From NCBI GenBank assembly GCA_038226175.1, contig JBBRQP010000003.1, forward strand, positions 7,171-71,170: a stretch of DNA of 64,000 nucleotides. Reading direction: 5' to 3'. Source of the stretch: JBBRQP01 sp038226175. Its GTDB lineage: Bacteria > Cyanobacteriota > Cyanobacteriia > Gloeobacterales > Anthocerotibacteraceae. Below the pieces are notes generated by a model. That model ran no database searches and was not told the origin of the DNA. It saw only the letters and a program-made list of their open reading frames with translations. A program made the position numbers and the translations under genes. This document shows positions 8,583 through 18,180 of the stretch, piece by piece (position 1 is the stretch's first letter; each line of letters starts with the position of its first letter).

Positions 8583-9596
8583 CTAGCGACCTTTTGGTAC
8601 ACCAAACTTATCCCAGAGCGCGGGTTGGTCTTCGAGGGCGACTTGCGCAATAATCAGGTAATCTTTGAGCCAGTCTTGTAGTGTTTTGAGAGTTTGATCG
8701 CGCTGTTGATTGATCGGAATACTTTTTTGTTGGACAGCAAGCAAGGCTTGTTGGGCTTGTTGTACGCTCACAATTTGGGTCTGCTCGGCTTCAACTTGCG
8801 CACGGGTGATGCCATAAACACCTAGCTCTGCCAAAATTTGAGGCTGAGCCAAGACATCGCGATAAAAGTTTTGTATTTGGGTGAGCCAAGCGGTCAGTTG
8901 GGCGGGTTCTGGTGTCGATAGATTCAGCGTTTGAGCTACTTCTGGATTATTTTTGAAAGCAACTTGGGCAATCTTAACTAAGCGTTTGTAGTTATTACTG
9001 ACGGCTACACGGGCTGTCGCCACCTGAGCTTGCACCGTATTTTGAGCCGATTTTTGGATAAGTTGCTGGTTTTGAGCGATTTGAGCTTTTTGATATAGCC
9101 CTTGCCCGAGCTCAATGCGCTGACGATCGTAACCGTATTTGGCTAAATATTGTTGGATGTTTGGGTCGTTGAGACTAGTTGTTAGGATATTTTGGGCTGT
9201 CTCTAGTTGATTTTTGATGCCTGGTTGCTCCGGCACAGGAGTCAGGTGGATTAGCACCCAAAACCCATACAGCAAGGTGGCACTGACAATGCTGGCTAGA
9301 CCAACACGCACAAACGTCTCTAGTTGAGATTTACGCTGTTGTTTGCGTTGTCTGGCTCGCGCACTATTGCGACTGATCGCAGCGTGAAAGCGGCGTTGAC
9401 AACTTTTACAGCGATAGGGACGTTGATTGAGTAGGGCATATAGTACTTTATCTAGTCCATTTTGGTGGGAGCGGGTTACTTTAGAACTGCTGCAATTCGG
9501 ACATTTGGGTAGACTACGTGAGGAAGAGGAACGCCTTCGCGAGCTAGTGGACGAGGATCTGGTCGTCTTAAGACTGTCGCTCAAGGAATCAGTCAT
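8583..9596 (-). CDS. Membrane-anchored zinc-ribbon protein, unknown function
   Basis: Not recognised as a named family. In order: a Ser/Arg-rich basic tail (1-30), a zinc ribbon (CPNC about 32-35 and CKSC about 63-66), a very basic segment, one transmembrane helix (about 98-115), then about 220 residues rich in Gln/Ala predicted as helices or coiled coil. The topology suggests a cytoplasmic zinc ribbon and a periplasmic helical domain, or the reverse. The basic N-terminus could contact nucleic acid or phospholipid; that is speculation. It sits alone between the acyltransferase and the polysaccharide operon. Confidence 0.72.
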   Translation of the reverse strand: MTDSLSDSLKTTRSSSTSSRRRSSSSRSLPKCPNCSSSKVTRSHQNGLDKVLYALLNQRPYRCKSCQRRFHAAISRNSARARQRKQQRKSQLETFVRVGLASIVSATLLYGFWVLIHLTPVPEQPGIKNQLETAQNILTTSLNDPNIQQYLAKYGYDRQRIELGQGLYQKAQIAQNQQLIQKSAQNTVQAQVATARVAVSNNYKRLVKIAQVAFKNNPEVAQTLNLSTPEPAQLTAWLTQIQNFYRDVLAQPQILAELGVYGITRAQVEAEQTQIVSVQQAQQALLAVQQKSIPINQQRDQTLKTLQDWLKDYLIIAQVALEDQPALWDKFGVPKGR

Positions 9597-9696
9597 CAGT
9601 TAGAAATTTGTATTTACCCCATTATATTACTGTATTGCTTAGCTCTCACCCGCCTCGCTCTGACCCGAAAAAGCCCTTGCAGTGTTAACACGGGTT

Positions 9697-10839
9697 TTAG
9701 GAAATAGAGCGGCTAACGATTTGCTGATATAGTGTTTCGTATTGCTGCGCCATTTTTGTCCATGTATAGTCTTGAGCTAGACGATAACCTTGTTGGGCTA
9801 AGTGTTGCAATTGATGGGGATTTTCGTAAAGGTTCAGTAAATAATTACGCAAACCGGACACATCATAGGGGTCAGCTAAAATTAAACCTTGTTGACCTGA
9901 TGCAATCAATTCACCAAAACCCGACTCACGGGTTGTAATCACAGCCGTCCCTGAGGCTAGGGCTTCAAGAATTACTAAAGAAAATGTATCATAGCGACTC
10001 GGATACACAAAACAATCAGCGGCACGATATAAATCAGGCGTGTCCTTACGAAATCCTAAAAAGTGTACCCGGTCAGCCAGCGCGTCTAATTCCTGTTGAT
10101 AGGGCGCACTCAAACCGCCACCGACAACATAAAGAAGGATAGGTTGTGGCGTTTGCACCAGAGCTTGCAAAATAGTACGTAAGCCTTTACGCGGCTGCGT
10201 GTAGTCACCGACATAGAGTAAGGCTAATTGATCGGGTCGGATCTTGAGCTGACGGCGCATCGCTTCACGGCGCATCGCATCAGGAGCAAACATCTGGGTA
10301 TCAACACCATTACAAATAACCTCCAACTTAGCCGCAGAGATACCTGCGAGTTGTGTTAATTCTCGCTTGGTCTTGGGAGAGACTGCTACAACATTTTGGG
10401 CTAAATCATAAACTTTTTTTTCAAGTTTGGCATTGATATAACTATATAGTTGATGATAGTAGCCTCGCAGACCAGGAAATCTTTCTTTAGTTAAATATTG
10501 GGCAAAAGAATGATGCACAAAATGACAGGTATTCACATGATGTGGGCAGTAAGCTAAAGCACCATTGAGATGAATAATATCAAAGTGTTGACTATTCTTT
10601 TTTAGATAACTGGTACATTGATTTGCCCAAAGGATGCCTTTTAATAAGTTGGGTTTAGCGATGAGCGGTGTGAGCGGCTGCCATTTAATATTTGGTTGTT
10701 GGGCTAGGGTTTCATCAACCCGGTCAGCAAGCAGCGTGACTTGGTGATCATGGTTGGCTAAGTAGGTAGCTAACTCATAATTAACCCGGCCTTGACCATC
10801 GCCTTTGATGATGTTGTGACTTGCGATTAGGATTTTCAT
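9697..10839 (-). CDS. Glycosyltransferase family 4
   Basis: Last gene of the polysaccharide operon. This 380-aa GT-B enzyme has the usual N-terminal GDGQGRVNYELA glycine region and the C-terminal nucleotide-sugar site with the E-x7-E pattern in SLVILEALASGTAVITT. It probably transfers a sugar from a nucleotide donor to a lipid-linked glycan at the inner face of the membrane; donor and acceptor cannot be read. Its ATG shares one base with the TGA of the gene before it. Confidence 0.88.
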   Translation of the reverse strand: MKILIASHNIIKGDGQGRVNYELATYLANHDHQVTLLADRVDETLAQQPNIKWQPLTPLIAKPNLLKGILWANQCTSYLKKNSQHFDIIHLNGALAYCPHHVNTCHFVHHSFAQYLTKERFPGLRGYYHQLYSYINAKLEKKVYDLAQNVVAVSPKTKRELTQLAGISAAKLEVICNGVDTQMFAPDAMRREAMRRQLKIRPDQLALLYVGDYTQPRKGLRTILQALVQTPQPILLYVVGGGLSAPYQQELDALADRVHFLGFRKDTPDLYRAADCFVYPSRYDTFSLVILEALASGTAVITTRESGFGELIASGQQGLILADPYDVSGLRNYLLNLYENPHQLQHLAQQGYRLAQDYTWTKMAQQYETLYQQIVSRSIS

Positions 10840-11948
10840 CAGGCGCTCGTAAAGTGGCGAATGGCTTTGACCACGCCCTCAGCATAGCGTTGAGTCGAAA
10901 ATTCTTGCGCGCGTTGTTGGGCTTTTTGCCCGATTTGCAGACGAAATTGGGGTTCGTCTAGATACCGCAGGAGAGCTTTTGCTAAGGCCGCCACGTCGCC
11001 AAAGGGCGTTAGTAAGCCATCTACACCATCAGTAATCACTTCTTGAGGACCACCTTCAGCACCCGCAATTACTGGTTTGGCAAGTGCCATTGCCTCGACC
11101 ACCACCATGCCAAAGGGCTCCCGGTCTGAGGCATGAACCACTACATCCATCGCCTGCATCCATTCAGGAATATTACGCTGAAATCCGGTCAGGATCACGT
11201 GATTACCAAGATCTAAGCTATCGATGCAATCTTTTAAATATTGACTGTAGTCTGGCTCTAAGTCATGCTTACCGCCAACAATAACTACCTGCGCTAAAGG
11301 ATGCAAGACCAGCACCTGTGGTAAGGCTTTGACCAGCACATGCATTCCTTTCCAGCGTTGTAAGCGTCCGACAATGCCAATTAAGGGGATATCTGTAGGT
11401 AGACCTAGTTTTTGACGTGCTTGGTGTAAAGTTGGCAATTGACTAGGATCAAACCTTTCTAACTCCACCCCAGGGTAAGCCACCCGTAGTGGACGCTGCG
11501 GAAAAAGATTATTTTGAGCCGCCGCCACAAACTTAGAACAGGTCAAAATACCCTGACTAGGTAACAATGTCGCAATGCGATCGATCCAACTGCGCTCAGG
11601 CAAACTATGTTGAAACCAAAGCACCGGTAGACGTGCCCAGATTGCCGCTAAACTGCCATAAATCTGTGCTCCAGCCATCCAGCCAAGCAGCACATCAGCT
11701 TCCTCTTCGTGGGCAATCTGGGCAATCTGACGGCTAACTTTAAACAGATTAGGCAGGTCACGAATCTTACCTCTAGGCACAACCCAGGAGGTCACCCCCA
11801 GTTTTTGGGCTTGCCCGACCATCGGGCCATCTTCCAAAAAAACAGCTAGCCAGCGCATATCTTGACCTTGCTGAAATAGCTGTAATAGAGCTAATTCTGC
11901 ACCACCTTTTTGTTCGGCTAGAGGCATCACAATCAGGACGGTTTGCAT
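10839..11948 (-). CDS. Glycosyltransferase family 4
   Basis: A 369-aa GT4 enzyme with an N-terminal EQKGGAELALL loop and the C-terminal GMVVVEAMALAKPVIA donor site (E-x7-E type). ATG 11948 (MQTVLIVMPL) is chosen: it is the usual beta-strand start of the fold and avoids overlap with the preceding gene, which a start at 12014 would cause. Part of the 10-kb glycan operon; sugar specificity unknown. Confidence 0.86.
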   Translation of the reverse strand: MQTVLIVMPLAEQKGGAELALLQLFQQGQDMRWLAVFLEDGPMVGQAQKLGVTSWVVPRGKIRDLPNLFKVSRQIAQIAHEEEADVLLGWMAGAQIYGSLAAIWARLPVLWFQHSLPERSWIDRIATLLPSQGILTCSKFVAAAQNNLFPQRPLRVAYPGVELERFDPSQLPTLHQARQKLGLPTDIPLIGIVGRLQRWKGMHVLVKALPQVLVLHPLAQVVIVGGKHDLEPDYSQYLKDCIDSLDLGNHVILTGFQRNIPEWMQAMDVVVHASDREPFGMVVVEAMALAKPVIAGAEGGPQEVITDGVDGLLTPFGDVAALAKALLRYLDEPQFRLQIGQKAQQRAQEFSTQRYAEGVVKAIRHFTSA

Positions 11949-11968
11949 TAGGTTAATTTCCAGGTTAG

Positions 11969-13102
11969 CTAGGGGTTTAGCGTATGTAACAGCTTTTCTG
12001 TAATCTTTTCCCAAGTAAAATATCTAGGGTAAAGGCGGAGCCCAGCCTCGCTTAGTTTAGCGCGAAACGCTGGTTCTTGGGCTGCGCGTAAAACTAATTG
12101 GCTAAATCCGGCTTCATCAGCAACAGCAACAAGATTATCAGCTAATTCATCTCGCCAGAAACTATCACTCAGGTGTCCGTAGGTCGATAATACTGGTAGA
12201 CCATGGGTAAATCCACAAATAGCCGAAGTTCGCCGTGTAGAAATACCATCTAAGAATGGAGATAAAAATAAGTCAATAATCTGAAAATAATGAGAAGTCT
12301 GCACCGTATCCAAAAATCCTGTTGTAATCAAAAATGGTTGTAAATCCGGCGGACAAACAGCTTGCATTGCTTTACCTCCCGAGCCAATAAAAAGTAAATA
12401 AGCTGGAATGTTTTGTTCACGTAATTTGCGCAGACTATTGAGGAGTAGACCTTGCATTTTACCCATATGGCCTGAGCCAAAAGAACCTAAAATTAGCGCG
12501 TGCTCCGGTAAATTTAGTTGATGTTTGAGTAATGGTTTATCTTGATCCGCCAACACAGCCAAAGGGATATTGGTACTGACAGGTAAATGCACGACAGGTT
12601 TGTTAGGTATCCACGATTTAATCAGCTTAGTCCATTGCTCAATCGATACAAAAGCCACATCGACAAGTTGCAATAATGACCAGAGTTGGGCTTTTTGGAA
12701 AGGGTGCATCACCATAAATTTCCAGTTTTCTGGTTGTACAAATAGCTCATGAGCCATGATTGCTATCTTTAGTTGAGGAAACATTTTTTTGCATTTCTGA
12801 ATCGCTAAGGGTAGCCAAGGCGTGATCCCTCGGCGTGCGTACATAAACGGATTATATTGAATCACTAACCAATCCGGTTGACTCGTGGCAAGGGCAGGCG
12901 GTAGACTATCGAGAATACCCTGACTAGGCGTAAATGCTGTAGTTAGTAACCTACAGCCTGTGGGTGTCTGAAAGTCTCCGGCACCCGTCAATAGTGTAAT
13001 CTGATGACCTTGACTAGCGAGAGCTTCACCCAAAAAGTAAGTGTAGTCACCGATGCCATTAGGTTTGGGTGGAAGTTCGGTGGTGAGGAGAGCTAGGTAC
13101 AT
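11969..13102 (-). CDS. Glycosyltransferase family 4-like protein
   Basis: A 377-aa GT-B protein starting MYLALLTTELPPKPNGIGDYTY, the usual GT4 opening. The C-terminal part has an atypical donor site (TSAICGFTHGLPVLST) where the second Glu of the E-x7-E motif is not apparent, so specificity or activity may differ from the neighbours. 20 bp from the next gene and 61 bp from the previous, within the same operon. Confidence 0.8.
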   Translation of the reverse strand: MYLALLTTELPPKPNGIGDYTYFLGEALASQGHQITLLTGAGDFQTPTGCRLLTTAFTPSQGILDSLPPALATSQPDWLVIQYNPFMYARRGITPWLPLAIQKCKKMFPQLKIAIMAHELFVQPENWKFMVMHPFQKAQLWSLLQLVDVAFVSIEQWTKLIKSWIPNKPVVHLPVSTNIPLAVLADQDKPLLKHQLNLPEHALILGSFGSGHMGKMQGLLLNSLRKLREQNIPAYLLFIGSGGKAMQAVCPPDLQPFLITTGFLDTVQTSHYFQIIDLFLSPFLDGISTRRTSAICGFTHGLPVLSTYGHLSDSFWRDELADNLVAVADEAGFSQLVLRAAQEPAFRAKLSEAGLRLYPRYFTWEKITEKLLHTLNP

Positions 13103-13163
13103 GATAAGAACCGATTGTGGGCAGGGAAATAGTTAGCAGAGTAGGGTCTTAAAAGCATCTTTG

Positions 13164-14372
13164 TCATGGGTTGATCATCCGAGGCAAGGTGTTGGTTGGA
13201 CTCAATAATTTGGTAACTAGAACAATCACTTCATCTGGCTTATAAATTGTTAGCCTATCTATGTCTTTACCTAAGATATAACATGTTTTTTGATAGCCCC
13301 ATTGGGCATGATGTTGGGTTGCAGAATCACAACATTCACCTAATAAAACTAAACTTGGAATATGAAAAGCAGCGGCAGCATGCATGAGCATACTTGTATT
13401 ACACAAGGCTAGATCTGCGTGTTTCAAAACACTATAGGTTTCACGCAGTTTTAATTTGCCAGCTAGATTATGCACACGGCTGGGCTCGATGACAAGATAT
13501 GCTGCATCAGCTATGTCTTGTTTCCCACCAACGATGATTATTTCGACGCTTGGATCAATAAGCATCAATTTAATTAGTTCTTGGTAATAATCTAAAGGCC
13601 AACATTTTTCGGGAAAACCACCACCGGGTGTAACAATAATACGCTTGGTATAATCCGACCAATAACCAATTCCTTGTTTAATTTCATCTGGTGTTAAAAA
13701 AATTTGAGGTCTCACTTCTGGCAACTCAGTTGCGCCCAATTTTTCCGCAAATTTTAGGGCTGAGTATCCTACATGTTGATAGGGGTCAAAAATGATCGTG
13801 TCTTGCATCCCAGAATAGCCGCCAGCATATTTATTGACACCCAAGCGATAGGGTATAGTTGCTTGCAATAATAATAATGCACCAAAGTGACTACCCAGAA
13901 TATCGATGCCTACATCAAATTTTCTGAGTGCGAGTTTCTGTACTTCAGAAGAAAAATAGATATATCTGAGGGCATCTAAAAAGCTTTGAGGTTGCACAAA
14001 ACGATTAAACCAAGGTGCGTTAATTTCGATAATTTCAGAGATATAAGGATTGTTTTTTAAGGTCTCTACATTCCATGAACCAACTGCCGCTATAATCTGA
14101 GTATCAGGAAATTTTTTGTGTAGGGCTTCAAAAATAGGTGTGATAACCAATAAATCACCAAGGTCATTATTGCGTAAAACTAGAATTGATTTAGGCGGTT
14201 CAGAAACTTGTTTTTTAGAAGCAGTAAATTTAGCTAACAAACTTACTACTAGTTCTAGCAAATTATCCAATAAAAAAACTAAATATTTACCTTTACTCTC
14301 GCTCCAAGTCATAAAAGATGCACTACGCAGCCAGTATTTCTTTAGTTTCGGGAAAGTTGTGGCTTGATTCAT
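13164..14372 (-). CDS. Glycosyltransferase family 9 (heptosyltransferase-like)
   Basis: A GT-B enzyme of the ADP-heptose:LPS heptosyltransferase family. The N-terminal ILVLRNNDLGDLLVITP motif and the C-terminal GGGFPEKCWPLDYYQELI motif are typical. It probably adds a heptose-like or related sugar to a surface glycan. ATG 14372 (MNQATTF) is favoured because upstream starts run into the acetyltransferase stop; an N-terminal extension of about 60 residues precedes the core. The gene looks AT-richer than most of the operon, which may mean transfer; GC was not computed. Confidence 0.82.
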   Translation of the reverse strand: MNQATTFPKLKKYWLRSASFMTWSESKGKYLVFLLDNLLELVVSLLAKFTASKKQVSEPPKSILVLRNNDLGDLLVITPIFEALHKKFPDTQIIAAVGSWNVETLKNNPYISEIIEINAPWFNRFVQPQSFLDALRYIYFSSEVQKLALRKFDVGIDILGSHFGALLLLQATIPYRLGVNKYAGGYSGMQDTIIFDPYQHVGYSALKFAEKLGATELPEVRPQIFLTPDEIKQGIGYWSDYTKRIIVTPGGGFPEKCWPLDYYQELIKLMLIDPSVEIIIVGGKQDIADAAYLVIEPSRVHNLAGKLKLRETYSVLKHADLALCNTSMLMHAAAAFHIPSLVLLGECCDSATQHHAQWGYQKTCYILGKDIDRLTIYKPDEVIVLVTKLLSPTNTLPRMINP

Positions 14373-14379
14373 GATGATA

Positions 14380-14904
14380 TTATTCCCATGAAACATTATG
14401 GCTAGGCACATAATTCAAGTCATGAGGTCGTTCACCAATCTTGCGCGCAGGAACACCCGCCACAATCGTAAAAGGTTCAACAGACTTGGTGACAACTGAA
14501 CCCGCCGCAACCACCGCTCCTTTACCTACGGTCACCCCTGCGAGGATCGTACTTCTCGTGCACAACCAGCTGTAGTCTTCGATATTAATGGGGAGGGTAT
14601 ACCCAGCTAAATCTTTACTTTTGGGATCATGAGAACCCGTAATCAACAAAGTATGGGATGAGATATTAACCTGATCACCAATAATGATGCCCCCTAAGCC
14701 ATCTAAATAACAGTTGCGGTTAATGACACATTGCTGTCCTATCACGATGTTCCAGGCAAATCTCATTTCACAGGACATTAAGATTGTACTTTCTTTGCCA
14801 ATTTTTACGCCTAAAGAACGATAAGTATTCATACGCAGGTCACGCCAAGGCAGGTGACTCACGACATAATTACAAAGATAATCACGTGTCGGGAGCCATC
14901 TCAT
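14380..14904 (-). CDS. Hexapeptide-repeat (LbH) acetyltransferase, WcaF-like
   Basis: A 174-aa left-handed beta-helix acyltransferase with repeats of the [LIV]-G-x4 kind (IGKEST, IGQQCV, IGDQVN, VGKGAV) and the closing VVTKSVEPFTIVAGVPARKIG typical of maltose/colanic-acid acetyltransferases. It probably O-acetylates a sugar of the polysaccharide using acetyl-CoA. The start overlaps the stop of the upstream glycosyltransferase by one base. Confidence 0.87.
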   Translation of the reverse strand: MRWLPTRDYLCNYVVSHLPWRDLRMNTYRSLGVKIGKESTILMSCEMRFAWNIVIGQQCVINRNCYLDGLGGIIIGDQVNISSHTLLITGSHDPKSKDLAGYTLPINIEDYSWLCTRSTILAGVTVGKGAVVAAGSVVTKSVEPFTIVAGVPARKIGERPHDLNYVPSHNVSWE

Positions 14905-16052
14905 TAGCGTAAAACCTCTACTTTAAGAGTGCTAGTGTAAATAGCGGTTAATTGCTGCAAATGTCCAGCTAGGGTATAGTTTTCCCGAATCATTTTCCAA
15001 CCTGTTGCTCCTAGATTTTGTGCCAAATTATAGTCCGTAGCAAGGGTTTCTATGGCTGTTGCTAGACCCGATATCTGACTAGGCTCGACGAGTAGACCCG
15101 TACTGCCAGACTGGACATATTCGACAATCCCACCTACCTTTGATGCGATAACTGGGCGACCACAGGCATAGGCTTCAAGGGTACCCCAACCCGCAGGCTC
15201 GTGCCAAAGCGAGGGAAATACTAACGCCCGCGCGGCAGTGAGTAAATTATTGACTTGCTCGGGTGCAACCCAGCCATGAAAAGTGACACGCTCATGGAGT
15301 CCGAGCTGCTGCGCCAAGTTTTCGAGTTCAACCTTTTGGTAGCCTTCACCCGCAATATCTAAATGAGCAGGAACTCGGACTTCTCTAAAAGCACGTAGTA
15401 GCCAAGCCACACCCTTGGGCGGGATCAGCTGACCCAAAAAAACAAAGTGCGGTATGCGATCTTGGCTCATCGAAGCCTGGACTTCTTGCGCAGGTGCAAA
15501 TAAAGGTAGTACCTGAATATTTTGCTCAGGATAGCCCGCTTCTAGCATTTGGTCTTTGAGAAATTGGCTAACCGTAATCACTGTCATTTTGGGCAAGTGC
15601 TTCATCTCTCGCCAAGTCAATTTGAAATCTTCCCACAAACGCTCAGGGCGCACACTACCGCAATGAGAAGAAAACCGCTCTTGCAAACACCCAAAAACAC
15701 TATAAGGTCGATTACAAGGTAACATTTTGGTTTCTAAATATTTGCTACCACTCGGACAGTAAGGGGCATGTCCATGAATCGTGCGTACAACCGCCAAATT
15801 TTCTGGGGGCAGAGCTTTGAGCGGTGAGTGCAGATGTAAGATATCTAGTCCCAGCTTTTGCGCTACTGCAAACAGCTCTTGCTCATCACTGACTACGATG
15901 GGGATTTGCTCGGGATCACTAGGATCACAAGCAAGGAAAGAAAAGTAATAAACTTGATGACCATCTGCTGTTTGCGCGTAACCAATCCGACGCACATAAC
16001 TAGCGATGCCCCCTTTACTCCAAATACACCGCTCAAAGTGACCAATAATCAT
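14904..16052 (-). CDS. Glycosyltransferase family 4
   Basis: A 382-aa GT4 enzyme: N-terminal SKGGIASYVRR loop, Cys-rich middle (CPSG, CNRPYSVFGC, about residues 92-122) and C-terminal EPAGWGTLEAYACGRPVIASKVGG. The cysteine-rich insert resembles GT4 enzymes in which a disulfide or metal loop lies near the acceptor site; no function is claimed. One-base overlaps on both sides place it firmly in the operon. Confidence 0.87.
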   Translation of the reverse strand: MIIGHFERCIWSKGGIASYVRRIGYAQTADGHQVYYFSFLACDPSDPEQIPIVVSDEQELFAVAQKLGLDILHLHSPLKALPPENLAVVRTIHGHAPYCPSGSKYLETKMLPCNRPYSVFGCLQERFSSHCGSVRPERLWEDFKLTWREMKHLPKMTVITVSQFLKDQMLEAGYPEQNIQVLPLFAPAQEVQASMSQDRIPHFVFLGQLIPPKGVAWLLRAFREVRVPAHLDIAGEGYQKVELENLAQQLGLHERVTFHGWVAPEQVNNLLTAARALVFPSLWHEPAGWGTLEAYACGRPVIASKVGGIVEYVQSGSTGLLVEPSQISGLATAIETLATDYNLAQNLGATGWKMIRENYTLAGHLQQLTAIYTSTLKVEVLR

Positions 16053-17101
16053 CAGAAGTTACCTGCTAATGGCTTATTACGTAGCTGTAATAGTTTTTCT
16101 ACAAGTGCATCTACATTGCCAGTTGCTACCACGTAGCCATTGATGCCTTCACGCACCAGCGACTTCATACCAGTATCTTCGCTGACGATCACAGGCACAC
16201 CACAGGCTAGGGCTTCGGCTGGGGCATAGGCAAAACCATCTTCATAGGTGGGATGCACAAAAACATCAGCTTGTTGTAAATAAGGTAGAGGATCACCTGA
16301 GCAAATTTTGATATTGGGGTTACGGGCAAGCCAAGCCTGCACATAACGCCGCATGCCCGGAGATGCCCAACCACCCACTAGAGTTAGTTCAATTTGCTGC
16401 TGCGGTAGACGTGCAAATGCTGCCATTAAGACCGGAATCCCCTTCATCACAGTCAGACTACCGACATAAATAATCCGAAAAATCTGATCTGTAGGACGCT
16501 CTAGGGACGGCTTAAAACGCGAAGGAATCTGCAATTGCCAAGATTTTAGTTTTTCGAGCGGCACTCCTTCAGCCAAAAAAGTATCTCGAGTGTAATCACT
16601 TGCCACATAAATAAAATCAGCTAGAGCATACTCCCTTTTGGTCTTTTGACACTGGGTTTGATTGAGCCAAGTATCTTCGATCCCAAAGCGGTCAATGGCT
16701 TTACGATGTTGCCGAAAGACGTGCTCCACATGACTATTAGCAGCATGTAAGACTAAGGTTTGGCAGCCGAGTTTGCGTATCTGCCTAAAAGAACGCAGTG
16801 AACCACCTACAAATCCAATAAATTGGTCGGTTGGTTGTAAACACGCAGCTACCTGTTGATCAAACTCATCATTAGCAAGATGGTTATTCCAGCTCGGCAG
16901 ATAGCGTAAGGAGCCAAAACGGCGCAATGCATTAGTGATTGGCGTTGTAATGGGATGTCCTAAGTTATCACCAACTCTGGTTGCAAGGCCATAGTAAGCA
17001 GCCAATGATCCGGTCGCTCTAATATTTTCTACAATTTCCATAAAATGACGACCTAACCCACCTGCACCGTAAGACGTGTTGCACGTTACCGTAGTTTTCA
17101 C
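16052..17101 (-). CDS. Glycosyltransferase family 4
   Basis: A 349-aa GT4 enzyme with the N-terminal SYGAGGLGRHFMEI loop and the C-terminal EDGFAYAPAEALACGVPVIVSEDTG region (E-x7-E). GTG start overlapping the upstream stop as GTGA. Member of the polysaccharide operon; donor and acceptor unknown. Confidence 0.86.
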   Translation of the reverse strand: MKTTVTCNTSYGAGGLGRHFMEIVENIRATGSLAAYYGLATRVGDNLGHPITTPITNALRRFGSLRYLPSWNNHLANDEFDQQVAACLQPTDQFIGFVGGSLRSFRQIRKLGCQTLVLHAANSHVEHVFRQHRKAIDRFGIEDTWLNQTQCQKTKREYALADFIYVASDYTRDTFLAEGVPLEKLKSWQLQIPSRFKPSLERPTDQIFRIIYVGSLTVMKGIPVLMAAFARLPQQQIELTLVGGWASPGMRRYVQAWLARNPNIKICSGDPLPYLQQADVFVHPTYEDGFAYAPAEALACGVPVIVSEDTGMKSLVREGINGYVVATGNVDALVEKLLQLRNKPLAGNF

Positions 17102-18180
17102 CTTAGGACGTGCTGATAAGCGTTAAGGGTTGCTTCTCGACAGTTTTCCCAGGTAAATAGTCGAGCCCGTGTGTGTCCCTGCTCACCCAACTCTTGTTGT
17201 AAATCTGAGCTTGCCAAAAGACGTTCGATGACCTGACGCAACTGTTGCGCATCATTGGGGTCGAAGTAAAGAACAGCCTTTTGACCAATTTCTCTGAAGA
17301 CAGCGATATCTGAGGCAATCACAGGGGTATTAACTGCCATCGCTTCAATTAGCGGTAAACCAAAACCCTCTAAAAAAGAAGGAAAAATATAGGCTGTCGC
17401 CGCTGCGAATAATGCTGGTAACTCATTAGCAGAGACATAACCTAAATGCCGCATATTGGGTTGATCCAACGCCCAGGGTGCAATTCCTTCGGTAGGTATG
17501 GGGCCCGCTAAGACTAATTGATGGGGCGTAGATTGGAAGGCTTGGACTAGGGCACCAATATTCTTACGGGAGTTGAGAGCGCCTGTTGAGAGAAAAAATT
17601 GTTCTGGTAGGGTATATTTTTCACGGATCTGCGTAATTTGTTGAGCAGTCACCTGCCAAAATGTCTCTTCTACCCCTAGATAAGTAATCGATATCTGCTT
17701 GGCTGAGATACCTCCTGCCATCAAGTCATCAGCGGCAGCTTGGCTAATGGCACACAGGTGCTGCGCTTTGGCAATGGCAGCTTCGGCTAGGCGAATACCA
17801 AGTTCACCCATCACCGGAATATAGGCTTTACCCATCTTGCGCCAAGCGACATCATAGGCTGTCAATACAAACGGTGCTTTGGTGTACAGGGGTTGAAATT
17901 CAAAGCTATGCACCAAATCAGGATGGCCTAGATTTAGATAAGTTTCGATGGGGAGTAGCTTTTGTAGAGCTATTTGCATACGCCCTGGCAGTGGGGTCGT
18001 CCGATAAGGAATCCTCTGAGGTAACCAAGCTGGTGCCTCAAAGCGTTTGCCAAAACTAAAGGCCTTGACCTCTAACCCAGCCTGCTCCGCCATTGCCCCA
18101 AGTAAATTTTTGGCATACCGATAAATGCCCGTCGCCGGAGCAGGCAAAAAATTGATGGCAACTTTAAGAGGCGCGTTCAT
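17098..18180 (-). CDS. Glycosyltransferase family 4 (mannosyltransferase-like)
   Basis: A 360-aa GT4 protein. The short N-terminal domain with GIYRYAKNLL and the C-terminal SFLEGFGLPLIEAMAVNTPVIASD block resemble WbdA/MtfB-type mannosyl- or rhamnosyltransferases. It overlaps the flippase gene by 4 bp (ATGA), so it is the second gene of the operon. Confidence 0.88.
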   Translation of the reverse strand: MNAPLKVAINFLPAPATGIYRYAKNLLGAMAEQAGLEVKAFSFGKRFEAPAWLPQRIPYRTTPLPGRMQIALQKLLPIETYLNLGHPDLVHSFEFQPLYTKAPFVLTAYDVAWRKMGKAYIPVMGELGIRLAEAAIAKAQHLCAISQAAADDLMAGGISAKQISITYLGVEETFWQVTAQQITQIREKYTLPEQFFLSTGALNSRKNIGALVQAFQSTPHQLVLAGPIPTEGIAPWALDQPNMRHLGYVSANELPALFAAATAYIFPSFLEGFGLPLIEAMAVNTPVIASDIAVFREIGQKAVLYFDPNDAQQLRQVIERLLASSDLQQELGEQGHTRARLFTWENCREATLNAYQHVLR

